Shown here: positions 36,013-46,309 of the stretch, piece after piece
How positions within the stretch are numbered: the first letter of the stretch is position 1
Layout of the letters: each line of letters begins with the position of its first letter
Assembly: GCF_000327385.1 (NCBI RefSeq)
Contig: NW_008709146.1
Span: 2,064,440-2,128,439, forward strand
Direction: 5' to 3'
Source of the DNA: Lottia gigantea
Taxonomy: Eukaryota > Mollusca > Gastropoda > Lottiidae
Length of the DNA: 64,000 nt
The notes under the pieces: model-generated
What the model saw: the letters and a program-made list of their open reading frames with translations, nothing else
What the model was told of the DNA's origin: nothing
Database searches by the model: none
Translations under genes and position numbers: made by a program

Positions 36013-39000
36013 ATGTCGAATACGGTGGACTCAAATTTAAAAGCTATTCGATATGATCGTGGAAACCTTGACATATTAGATCAACTGCAATTACCAACGC
36101 ATACAGAATATATTCCTATAAAAAATACCGAAGACGGATGGGACGCCATCAAGCAAATGAAGGTATGGAGCTCCTTCGATTCTCTCTGGCTTCGGTGTCA
36201 TTTTGTCATTGTTCAGTGTCTGCTAGTGAATAATGTGAGCGACTGTGTCTGTGTCACGAGTCGCTTGTAAATTTGAAGCTGTTGGCCATATAGGAGGATT
36301 TAACTGATCTGAAGACATGTCGTGCTGTGCATTTGATTCTCCATATTCCACTATACTAGCAAGTTTTGCACGGAGGGTCTGTTTTGCCCCCAGAGGGCCC
36401 GTTTTGCCCCCAGAGGGCCCAGAGACTAAAAGTGAAAAATAGAATTGTTAGATAAAATAGATTTGGTGCAGTATTAAAATTGATTTTTCTTAGAAATGAG
36501 CGTACAGTTAAGGACACAGACCATTTTTTCGGGTAGAGTAACTTTAGTACAGTAACAAACCATTTTTACTCCTTAAATGATATAAAATATCAATTTCAAA
36601 ATAGAACGTGTGGTTGGATGTCAATTCTAATCAGTGAATAATCAAATGTTACCGCTAGTCTAAAATTGAAAATTCTCTTATGTTTTTCCAGATTAATTCT
36701 GATTAAGAATTACAGATTAAGCTAAGCTATGATATCCACACCGATAGCTTACATGATATCAAAAATATATTTTTTTTGTATTTCCACCGACATCTGTAAA
36801 AATGTTGCCCTATACTAGGCCTACACTAGGCTACGTTTTTGCACGAATTAAAAGGCCTTTGCAGCTTTAATACTAAATAATATGTCAGCTTATTTCAAAC
36901 GAAAATGTCTTTAGTATGCCATAGAATTTATCTGATCGTGGTAGTTCTATAACTAACTAACTTTTTTACTGTTGATGATGATTTGCCGTACACTGTTTTT
37001 TGTTATCTCCCTTTAACAGTGAGTACTTTTATTATAGATGATCTGTTCAGTATCGCTTGTTTATCCTTAATATATTCAACGCCTTTGAAAAAATTAACAA
37101 GATTTCCTATTTCATCCCGTAGTTTGCTCAGCAATTCTAATCAGTAAGATAAATCTGTTTTTTCCCCACATGTTTTAATAGCAAACTAACAAGTCTTCCA
37201 CACGTTTACTGGCCTTAGAAAAAAGGATTTTCGATCAAAACATCCTCTAAATGATTTGCTTATATAATTCGATTCTAAGCATACTCGATTATTCTATATT
37301 TTTTTCAAAGCTTTGGTCCTCTTTTCCTTTACGTTGCAGACTGTTGTTTACTTCAAATAAGTATACGCTTCACTTGCAAAGATTCAACTTGAAAATGACA
37401 CATTATGGACTGATAATTTCCAAATAATGATTTTCGATCAGTTGGAATTTTTAATTAAAGACAATCTTATCAATCGGCGTTATTTTGGAGTTGATATGCC
37501 AATTTTTTTTTAAAAATGTTGGTAAATTGTGATTCTGAAAGACACGAGTGTAACACCATTGTTTTCTGATATTTCAGGGGATGAAGTCAACAAGGAGCAG
37601 TGACATACTGTAAGAAACTGTAAGAATGAATGGTGGTGTTATCCCCGGTACTCCAATCGTGGTGGATTTCTGGAAAATACGAGAATGTGGCGCCGAAAAA
37701 CTGTTCTTCTTGACCCATTTACACGGTGACCATATTGTAGGGTTAACTTCTTCTTGGAACCGCCCGATTTACTGTTCCCCTGTTACTGCTAAACTTTTAG
37801 ACAGTCGTTATCATGTAAATTCATCACTAATAAATATATTAGAAGAGAGTGAAAGTCATGTTATAAATGCTGGAAATGGACAGTATATAACAGTAACAGT
37901 AATAAATGCCAATCATTGTCCAGGTGCCGTCATGTTTCTCTTTGAAGGAGATTTTGGCAAAATTTTATACACTGGCGATTTCCGTTTCTGTCCCAAAATG
38001 AAGAACTCTAGTCCCCTATCTGAACACCTAGGAACAATTGATATAGTATATTTAGATAATACATATTGTAGTCCAGCATGTGATTTTTTAACACGAAAAG
38101 AAGCCACTCAGTCAATACTGACACTAATAAAACGCTTTCCCAAACATAACATAGTGTTTGGTATGCGAAACCTCGGGAAAGAGCAGTTGCTCGTTAATAT
38201 CGCTTTAGAATTGAAGGAATGGATCGCTGTTCCTGGTCGTATTATGGAGGTCGCCAGTCTGTTGGATATGCCTAATGTTTTTGTTCTTCAAGATGATGTT
38301 CCAGACTGTCGATTACGAGTGGCACCATTCCATACTGTTAGTGTCCAACAGTTGTCATTATGGAATGAAGAGAAACCAACAATTGGTATATTACCTTCTG
38401 CTCTTTACACGGGAATGGGAGAAATGAGACCAACATTTTTCAAGTCAACACATCGTTTTATTGTACCATATTCCGACCACAGTTCATATTCAGAACTGTT
38501 AAATTTTATAGCCTGTATTCGACCTAAGAAAGTGTTTCCAATAGTAAAAGCCAATGCCAAAGGACCATGTGGGCTTAATTTGGCTGAGAGAGCAAATATG
38601 GCTTGTTTCGACCATTTACTTAGAACGTCACCCCTTCGACCAAATAAACGAAGAAAGCTTTATGACCCTCTTTCAGCACGTGTAGAAGTATTTGCTAAAA
38701 ACACCGATTTACAGGATGAACGTATGGACAAAAACAATCGTAAAATATTGAAACGAAGGTCGCGAGGAAAAGTTGTGAAAGGGGTAAAATTTAGCGATTC
38801 TCCACGAAAGAGCCAAGAGAAAAAGCTTAATAATGGCCCTATTGTGGAAACGAAACAAAATAAGAGTGATACATGTTCTATAGAGAATTCCTCGGTGAAT
38901 GGAAAAGGTTGTGAAATGGTATCTGATTGGGACGCCATGCGTGAAATATATGAAATAATAAATGACGACTCGACAAGAGAAATACCTGCAGATATTCCCG

Positions 39001-42000
39001 CTAGTGAAGTGATTGGGTCTGTGGAGCAAGCTTCTGATATGACTGACGATTCCATCAATTGCGACAAATCCACACACCCATCAAAAGATCCGGATTTTGA
39101 AAATTCGGTGATGGATGGTGAAGGTATAAATAAGAAAGGGTGCGATATTGAAGGAATGAGAAAAACTCAGGACAAAGTGTCATCAGATCCCAAATCAAAT
39201 TCCAGAACAAATCCAGATGCTTTTATAAATAAATCTCCATCTCCATGGAAGATCACAGATGAACATTTAACGTTCCCTCAAGAGGGTGATGATGTATCCT
39301 CGGACAATGTAAACATCAAACATTCTAACGAATCCAGTGCCAAATTTCCCGGAAATTGCTTTCTATCTGTGAAAAAGATTGTATCCGCGTCTAAAGAAAG
39401 GCGATTGTTGTATAACAGTTTAGAAAGATGGTTTCATATTGGTCGTGATGTTGATGATGTTTTTGGTTAGTGACACTTTTGCGAGCTGATGGTCGTTATT
39501 CAAAGAAATGTTTAATTTTCTATATTTGACACTCATATAAAATGTTGGTTTGATGGTTGTTGTTTTCCTAATGAATTATTGTATTGATATTGGTTTTTTC
39601 AAAGAATAAAAGGTTAAAGTAATTTTTGTGCATAATTAAGGAATGCCCCATGGGGGCTAGGAAATATGTGACATACACAGATTTTGAAGTATACGACATA
39701 TTTCGATAGAAAAAAATGCGAAAAATTAGACTAACGCAGCCTATACTTCAAAATTTCAAAATATTAAATTGATATTATCTAGTGATTCTAGTCCCTTAAA
39801 TTGACTAAGTCTCCACTGTGTGTGCTTTAGAAAGGAAAGAGCCTTATTTTACCTATGTGATTGCATATGCTCAGAGCTCTGTTCAGTCCTCCTCACCATA
39901 GAGATCACCAGTTGCGTAAACTTCCGAATAAGAATAGCGGTCATAAGTTTCGAACGCAACTCTCCTGAAAACTGAGTTGTGAGTTGCTTTAGAAAATCAT
40001 GACCACTTTCCTCATTTGCAACCATACGCAACCGGTGAATGCTATGGTGTAGAAACCTTTAGCTAAACTTTGTGACGAATATGTCTCTTAACACCACAAG
40101 TTTTGTCGTCTTTCACCTGAATGCTTTCAGTTATTCTCAATAATCGGGATCGTCCATATCTGCAATAGAGTTTTCAGGAATTGTAAACACTGACTTTTGA
40201 TTTTCTGTAGGTGCGAGGTGCTCCGGCAATAGCAATAGTAGGATGTCTCAGTATGGCAGTGGAGATATATCACATGGAATTTCAGTCTCATCAAGAAATA
40301 GCTGATTATGTGAAAGATAAATTGAATTATTTAGTTACTGCCAGACCCACTGCAGTCAATATGAAAGAGGCGTCTGATTGGATCTCAAAAATGCTCCAGG
40401 AATTAACTACAGACAGCGATTTATCTGTTCATGCATTTAAAGAATTGTAAGTTGTCACAGTCTCTAAAACTCACTGAAATTCAAAACGAAATTTGAAAAC
40501 TATCTGCAAAGAACATAAATATCTTTCCCATAAAAAATTGTGACACGATAGCGGTTAACCCTTATGAATCTGTAGTTTTGAAATTATGCTGTTGACTTTG
40601 TAATTTTTCTACAGAAAAGTTCTTGAGTGAGTGAACTGTTTCCTTCTCCTAATCTACGAGTGCTGTATATGGACATGTCCGACTGCATGTAAAAAATCGG
40701 CAAAGAGGGGTATAAAACATTAATAGTCCCCAGGATCCGAAATAGCGTTTGCAATCTTGCATGCCGAAATTGTTCTGATCGCTGTCCAATCATCCAACAT
40801 TGATGGTATTTTTTAGAGCTATAGAAGCAGCAGAGATTTTGTTTGAAGATGATGTTACTATAAATAAAGATATAGGACGGCATGGTGCAGAACATATTCT
40901 AAACCATTGTCAAGATAAAGATAATGTCAATATCTTAACCCATTGCAATACGGGATCTCTGGCCACTGCTGGATATGGTACAGCATTGGGTAAGTAAAAG
41001 TCGTCTTGGTGTTTATTTCACCAACTGAAAGAGCTCCAATTCAGCGAGTAGAAGATTCTTCCTCTTCTAAATGGAACGTAGTTATTCCCCCTTTCAGTCC
41101 ATTAATGTTGGTCGTGAAATAAGATGGTCGTACACATTAAAGTCCTGCATGAAACTTGCACTCCGTGTTCAATTGGTTACGAGAATCATTAGGTAACGGA
41201 AGTCTTATCTTATATTCAGCTATCTGTGACATTATCCCCGGTTCCCGGAACAAAACGTTCTCTGGCAGCCTAGACGAATACCACTTTATCAACGATATAA
41301 TGTAGGAAAAAGTAGCGAAACCTTGATTATGAATCTTAAAGACGATATGTACAAGTAGATTCGAGCTGATGATACATTTATTTGAACGACTATTGACTTC
41401 TTCTTAATTTAGTATGTTATATGTATTTGTGACGCTGGTTCCCAACGTATATACCTGAAAGGTCTCTTGTGCAACTTGAGATTTTAAAGTTTTTGGATAT
41501 CAGCAGAGTATATAACCATATATTGTCTACTGAGCAAATATTTTTAATTATCTGGGGATACCGGGTCTAGGATGATCCTTTTTATACGCCCACGCGTAAG
41601 ATGGGCGTATATTGTAATCACCCCGTCGGTCCGTCGGTCCGTCGGTCCGTTCACATTTGGCTCGTGCTCACTCCACAGGCTACAGTTCTTTATGGATTCT
41701 TTTGATTTTTATTTTGTATGTCAATGTTGTTATGAAGATGATCCCTATTGATTTTCGTGATGATCGGATAATTTTTCACCGAAATATCGTTTCTGACTTG
41801 ACGTTTTTCTCTTTTAGCTATATTGTGCAACTCGTGCTCACTCCACAGGCTACAATTTTTTACAGATTCTTTTGATTTTTATTTTGTGTGTCAATGTCAT
41901 TATGAAGATGATCCCTATTGATTTTCGTGATGATCGAATAATTTTTCACCGAAATATCGTGTCTGACTTGACGTTTTTCTCTATTAGCTATATTGTGCAA

Positions 42001-43680
42001 CTCGTGCTCACTCCACAGGCTACAATTTTTTACAGATTCTTTTGATTTTTATTTTGTGTGTCAATGTCATTATGAAGATGATCCCTATTGATTTTCGTGA
42101 TGATCGGATAATTTTTCACCGAAATATCGTGTCTGAGTTGACGTTTTTCTCTATTAGCTATATTGTGCAACTCGTGCTCACTCTACAGGCTACAATTTTT
42201 TACAGATTCTTTTCATTTTTATTTTGTATGTCTATGTCATTATGAAGATGATCCCTATTGATTTTCATGATGATCTATCGATTTTCATGATGATCGGATA
42301 TTTTTCACCGAAATATCGTGTCTGACCTGACGTTTTACTCTATTAGCTATATTGTGCAACTCGTGCTCACTCTACAGGCTATAATTGTTTACAGATTCTT
42401 TTGATTTTTATTTTGTATGTCAATGTCATTATGAAGATGATCCCTATCGATTTTCGCGATGATCGGATAATATTTCACCGAAATATCGTGTCTGACTTGA
42501 CGTTTCACTCTATCAACCCTGTAGTCACTAAAGACTGTTTAATCATTTCTGACAGCTGCCAGTGGGCGTATGTTACCTTGCCTGGCAAGCTATCTTTAAT
42601 ACTATGTTCTGGGTAAAAATTTGACTAAATTGTTATACATAATTCTATTACAGGTGTAATCAGAGCTTTACACGAGAAGAACCGTATAAAACATGTATAT
42701 TGTACCGAGACGCGGCCTTATAACCAAGGTGCCAGACTCACCGCTTATGAATTGGTCCACGAGAACATTCCAGCAACCCTGATACTAGATAGTATGCCAG
42801 CCATATTGATGTCTCACCACGATATAACGGCAGTGGTGGTTGGGGCTGATCGTGTCGTAGCTAATGGTGACACTGCTAACAAAATTGGAACCATACAAAT
42901 TGCCATAATTGCTAAACATTTCAAAGTACCATTTTATGTTGCATGTCCATTAACAACATTTGATCCTAGCAAAGAATCTGGGAAAGAAATTGCAATCGAA
43001 GAACGACCCCACATTGAGATGACCTCTATTAAAGGACAAAGAATTGCAGCCCATGGTAATACATTTTTTATTCGCCTTAATGTAACGCGTATTTTCGTCG
43101 TCCGTGTCCGTTCGTTCGTCGGTTAGTAGGTCAATATTTCCAGTAAGCACGATATAACTTAAATATTCATCTGATTTGATTGTACAGACATTCAGAATGT
43201 GTTCGATATTGAACGATTTTTATGAACGGTATTGAGTTATTGCCCAGATGTAGTTTTTTTGTAGAATTTTCTGTCGATTTGGGTGAAACGTTATACACGT
43301 ATATGGTATTTTAGTTTGGTAAGATCTCTGCATGATGAGTTTTAAGTTGGCGATGTTTCGATGAACGTTTTTTTGTACTTAGTTTTTGAGCGGCGGAAAA
43401 GGTCGACATCATTTATGTTATGGCATGAAAGTTGAAGAAGAGCTCTCTATTATATTTTTCAGGGATAGATTGCTGGAATCCAGCGTTCGATGTAACACCA
43501 GCAGAGCTTATTACCGGTGGCATTGTCACAGAATATGGTGTATTCAAACCTTCAGAGATTAAAGAAAAACTTACAGCTAAAAAGATGGAGAAAGATAAAA
43601 TGAACATGAATGGGCAGATGCGACGTCGATCATCATATTCTTCATTTAAAACCATTGATAATGGCATGATACAACAATGA
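36013..43680 (+). CDS. MRI1: methylthioribose-1-phosphate isomerase
   Basis: Converts 5-methylthioribose-1-phosphate to 5-methylthioribulose-1-phosphate in the methionine salvage pathway, in cytosol and nucleus. Exons 36013-36162, 40211-40446, 40817-40989, 42654-43055 and 43463-43680 join in frame to 1179 nt, 392 residues, slightly longer than the human protein. It belongs to the MtnA/eIF2B-like family: '[16 protein letters not shown]' near the start, '[13 protein letters not shown]', catalytic Cys172 in '[12 protein letters not shown]', and catalytic Asp252 in '[17 protein letters not shown]'. The extra length is a C-terminal Lys/Met-rich tail after 'KPSEIKEKL'. Intron 1 (4 kb) contains the whole Apollo gene on the same strand; intron 3 and intron 4 contain pearl-like repeats. 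Confidence 0.96.
36378..36422. repeat. GC-rich 22-bp tandem duplication in MRI1 intron 1
   Basis: 'gttttgcccccagagggccc' occurs twice in direct succession, with a partial preceding copy 'gttttgcacggaggg'. It stands out in AT-rich intron sequence. Confidence 0.75.
37626..39470 (+). CDS. DCLRE1B: Apollo 5' exonuclease (beta-CASP metallo-beta-lactamase)
   Basis: SNM1B/Apollo-type 5'-to-3' exonuclease that processes DNA ends in crosslink repair and, in vertebrates, at telomeres. Single 614-codon frame. The start [16 protein letters not shown] matches the family. Metal-binding residues are intact: H31, H33, D35, H36 in 'THLHGDH', H97 in 'NANHCPG', and D118 in 'YTGDFR'. The beta-CASP part has 'YLDNTYC', 'NLGKEQLL' and '[12 protein letters not shown]'. 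The catalytic domain ends near residue 340; the Ser/Lys-rich tail has no clear YxLxP shelterin-binding motif. It lies entirely inside MRI1 intron 1, same strand. A 3' splice site 'atatttcag' ends at 37577 upstream of the ATG, so a separate 5' UTR exon, perhaps shared with MRI1, is likely. No intron interrupts the coding region. Confidence 0.95.
   Translation: MNGGVIPGTPIVVDFWKIRECGAEKLFFLTHLHGDHIVGLTSSWNRPIYCSPVTAKLLDSRYHVNSSLINILEESESHVINAGNGQYITVTVINANHCPGAVMFLFEGDFGKILYTGDFRFCPKMKNSSPLSEHLGTIDIVYLDNTYCSPACDFLTRKEATQSILTLIKRFPKHNIVFGMRNLGKEQLLVNIALELKEWIAVPGRIMEVASLLDMPNVFVLQDDVPDCRLRVAPFHTVSVQQLSLWNEEKPTIGILPSALYTGMGEMRPTFFKSTHRFIVPYSDHSSYSELLNFIACIRPKKVFPIVKANAKGPCGLNLAERANMACFDHLLRTSPLRPNKRRKLYDPLSARVEVFAKNTDLQDERMDKNNRKILKRRSRGKVVKGVKFSDSPRKSQEKKLNNGPIVETKQNKSDTCSIENSSVNGKGCEMVSDWDAMREIYEIINDDSTREIPADIPASEVIGSVEQASDMTDDSINCDKSTHPSKDPDFENSVMDGEGINKKGCDIEGMRKTQDKVSSDPKSNSRTNPDAFINKSPSPWKITDEHLTFPQEGDDVSSDNVNIKHSNESSAKFPGNCFLSVKKIVSASKERRLLYNSLERWFHIGRDVDDVFG
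39605..39610 (+). terminator. AATAAA polyadenylation signal for Apollo
   Basis: Perfect AATAAA 135 bp after the Apollo stop codon, inside MRI1 intron 1. It is placed to end the nested transcript; MRI1 transcripts would have to read past it before splicing. Confidence 0.6.
41578..42596 (+). mobile_element. pearl-like non-autonomous Helitron-like element with five cores
   Basis: Left end 'tttttatacgcccacgcg', then three direct copies of 'gtcggtcc' (41625-41648), then five core units starting 'ctcgtgctcact' at 41661, 41831, 42001, 42171 and 42360 (period 170 bp; one unit has a 19-bp internal duplication), then a right end whose last recognisable part is the perfect hairpin CTTGCC-T-GGCAAG at 42577-42589. 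Left end, tetranucleotide-type tract, variable core number and terminal hairpin match the architecture described for molluscan pearl elements, now regarded as non-autonomous Helitron/Helentron relatives. It sits in MRI1 intron 3. Open frames in the cores are repeat-derived and have no coding meaning. Confidence 0.75.
43071..43400 (+). mobile_element. degenerate pearl-like element filling MRI1 intron 4
   Basis: Begins 'ttttttattcgcc', has a 'ccgtgtccgttcgttcgtcgg' like tract (43100-43125), then a single core-like block with 'tattgagttattgccc', a phrase shared with the element at 2740-3080. Intron 4 is 43056-43462, so this material makes up most of the intron. No terminal hairpin was found. Confidence 0.5.
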
Positions 43681-44627
43681 TAATATATCAATGATTTATC
43701 CATGAAATGAAATTTGTTTTGTTTTCATTTTTCGCTATTTAGATCATCTGAAAGAATTGATGTTTATTTTTCAGAAAAATGTTCGACACTGTGTTACTCC
43801 TTTTACAAACATAATATCATTAAAAAAAATCTGGCGTCACTGCATTAGGCAATGGGGGTATGGTCTGTAGTTGAAACAATGACATTGGTTGTCAGAATTT
43901 TTTCAAGGGGGCAATCCCCTTTTTTTTTTTACCCAACGGCCTTTTTCTTATTCAGATTATTCACGAATATCACATCGGGTACAGTACATTTTAAAAATAC
44001 CAATTCAGTGATAGGTGGGAGTCTGGAAATTATACGACCATATCACTTTAATGACAGTAGCCCCATTGTGTACCATGGCGGATTCAAATCATAGTTATCG
44101 AACTTATCCCATTGATGGTATCGAATAACCATTATATAAACATATAGCTTTATCAATTATTTCACAAGAAAGTTTCGCAATAATTGTAACACGTTACCGT
44201 ATCAGTGTTTATAGCTTGCCATGTGAGGTTTGGATGGATAATTTTGTACATTTGTAATTCAAATACTCCCTTTTTAATAATATTATTATATACAATTCGT
44301 CAGTTTCAAAGGTGGACATACTGGTATAGATTTCTTATTGGCAATCATGGCATACGATTAATTTTACTTTTGACTTTTATCTTGTGACCAGGTGCGACCG
44401 ATTTTTACACTGTGTTATAAGGTGGTTTAGTCTGAAGTTTACCATCCTACCTATCCTCTTACGTTAGAAATATTATCATTTTCTGTGCAATTTTCAACGG
44501 CGCCTTCAAACCGACGGTCGACACGCAAATAATAACGAAATAAGGGGCGTAACTCCTGCCTTCAAGACTCAGTCATTTCATCAACCAGTGAACCAGATTT
44601 ACTATTTGTAAGACTTTAAAATTACAG

Positions 44628-44779
44628 TTAAAGGCTTGGAATTTATCCCATCATATTCTGATGATAAACGCCTCGTACTCAAGAAATTCCTTGAATTTGA
44701 GAAGTCAGGTGATGTTGAAGAAATGGCGCAGGCTTGTGATCCATTTTGCCTAAACTTAATTATAATAGAAGAAATCTAA
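44628..44779 (+). other. coding-like fragment of unknown origin
   Basis: An open frame of about 50 codons follows a 3' splice-site-like 'attacag' and ends at a TAA (44777-44779). It reads 'KGLEFIPSYSDDKRLVLKKF', then 'EFEKSGDVEEMAQACD'. The charged, helical composition looks protein-coding and unlike its surroundings, but no family was recognised. It could be a terminal exon of an unplaced gene or a pseudogene piece. Confidence 0.3.
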
Positions 44780-44936
44780 TCTCTATTGAGTACGATTCCA
44801 GAACATTCTCGGGAAGAGACGTTTTCTGGAAAAGGGGTGTAACTCGTAAATACTAACGCGGTCAATTGAGCTAGACTATATATTTGATCAGGTCATATTA
44901 AAATTGCAAATTAATATGCCACCTCGCGGACTCCCG

Positions 44937-45025
44937 CTCTAGGGTTCCCTCTTCCGAAGCTAGCAGCGGGTCGCTCGGCCTTTTGAGCCAATCCTTCTCC
45001 CGAAGTTACGGAGTTTGCGATATCA
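44937..45025 (-). pseudogene. large-subunit rRNA-like fragment
   Basis: On the minus strand, 44990-45025 reads 'gcaaactccgtaacttcggg' followed by 'agaaggattggctc', which matches the conserved eukaryotic 28S segment running from 'GGATCCGTAACTTCGGG' to 'AAGGATTGGCTC', with a small internal difference. The remaining bases to 44937 are G/C-rich and only loosely similar. It is too short for a functional rRNA; a 28S-derived insertion or a SINE head are possible sources. Confidence 0.5.
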
Positions 45026-45804
45026 GCATCCACTGGAAGCGAACGTTAACTTGTCATCTACCTACCTACCATTAAAATTCCGTATCTTTCCGGTTATCGT
45101 CGTTTACGCCACGCCCCATAATAACAAAATTATTGAATAGGAGGAGTTTTGAGCGTGTTGGGGGACGATAATTTCTTTCCACTTACAAAGGAAAAGTACT
45201 ATGTAAGTAGCAGAATGTCATAAGTGATTACTATACTGATAACAGTATCCGATTATTCTTATCAATTTTCAAACTATATTATAGCTTTTACATGTGATTT
45301 TCGGTAAAAAATATTTCATCAGTTGATGATACAATTAGATCGAAGATTTATTGAAACTTTAAAGTCCATCATTTTTTGACTGAAAGCCCTACGTCTACGT
45401 CAAGGGTGTATAATGATGTTTGTATCCGTGGTCAAGTTGCAAGTTGGTATCAGAGTGGTAGGCCCTAACAGTGGTGGTTGAATATATTGAGCAGCAATTA
45501 TTAACCATAATCGCCTGAATAACAATATAAATTGTTGAGTAAAATCAAAATTGGGTTAATTTGTACTAAATTTCATTTTGACAGATGGCCAACTTTGGTT
45601 AAAACTTAACCATTCCTAAGACGTCTACATTCCAAATATAAGAGTAAAAGAAAACCAGAATAGTTATGATAACACGATCCTTAATGTTAACGTCAGAAAT
45701 ATTGTCCAGAAGTCAGTGATACCAACCAACCTGTTAAGTGGCTTTCAATATTATAACTATCACTTTGTGTGTCCCATTCAGCAGGAAGCTCAGGGCCGGT
45801 TCGA

Positions 45805-46106
45805 TAACAATGTCAAGGTATTACGAACTTCGTCTTATACCTTGACTGGAATAGGCATTATTCTTGTATTCGGGAATGCACAAATTTGATTGGATTGTAC
45901 ACCATACATCCTATCAGAGCCCCTCGCGAAAAGACTGTATACATTATGGCTTATAGTTTACAAAACTTCCTCCTGAGGACTCTGATTGGCTGTATTTGCT
46001 GGCGTACGATCCAACCAAAACACTGGTTTTACATACTTCCAGGGATACAAGAATCGATGATTTTGCAATCAAGATATCAGACGCAGTTCGTAATAGCTCA
46101 AGATTA
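45805..46106. repeat. dispersed repeat with terminal hairpin
   Basis: Starts with a 10-bp inverted repeat, gtcaaggtat at 45812-45821 and ataccttgac at 45837-45846. Parts recur at 18462-18565 (left part) and at about 30245-30300 ('tggctgtattcgctggtgtac' type sequence, matching 45987-46010). Three copies in 64 kb, in introns and intergenic DNA, suggest a small transposable element. No coding capacity. Confidence 0.6.
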
Positions 46107-46309
46107 ACACATTAACAGATTAATTTGCATTTTTTTACTAAATTGAAACTCAGCATCTCGAATCATCATGGTATGAGACTTTAAATTTACTATCATCATA
46201 AATATCATACTCAAATATCAAATTTCTTAATTCCCGCCCTATTTGGTATATTTATCTATATCAAGAGCCAAAATCATTTCTGAGGTTATTATCAGCGAGT
46301 CACCTCAAT

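Larger units (their letters stand above)
43681..46309. other. intergenic DNA between MRI1 and the SRCR gene
   Basis: Contains the MRI1 3' UTR, a T-run at 43918-43930, the coding-like fragment at 44628-44779, the LSU rRNA-like fragment at 44937-45025 and a dispersed repeat at 45805-46106. The SRCR promoter must lie near its right end, but no clear TATA box or initiator was recognised. Confidence 0.5.

Noticed and set aside
37913-39077. Minus-strand open frames within Apollo
   Set aside because: Antisense shadows of the recognised coding region.
41657-42616. Repeated 60-72-codon frames in MRI1 intron 3
   Set aside because: The same frame recurs once per 170-bp core of the pearl-like element and matches no protein family.
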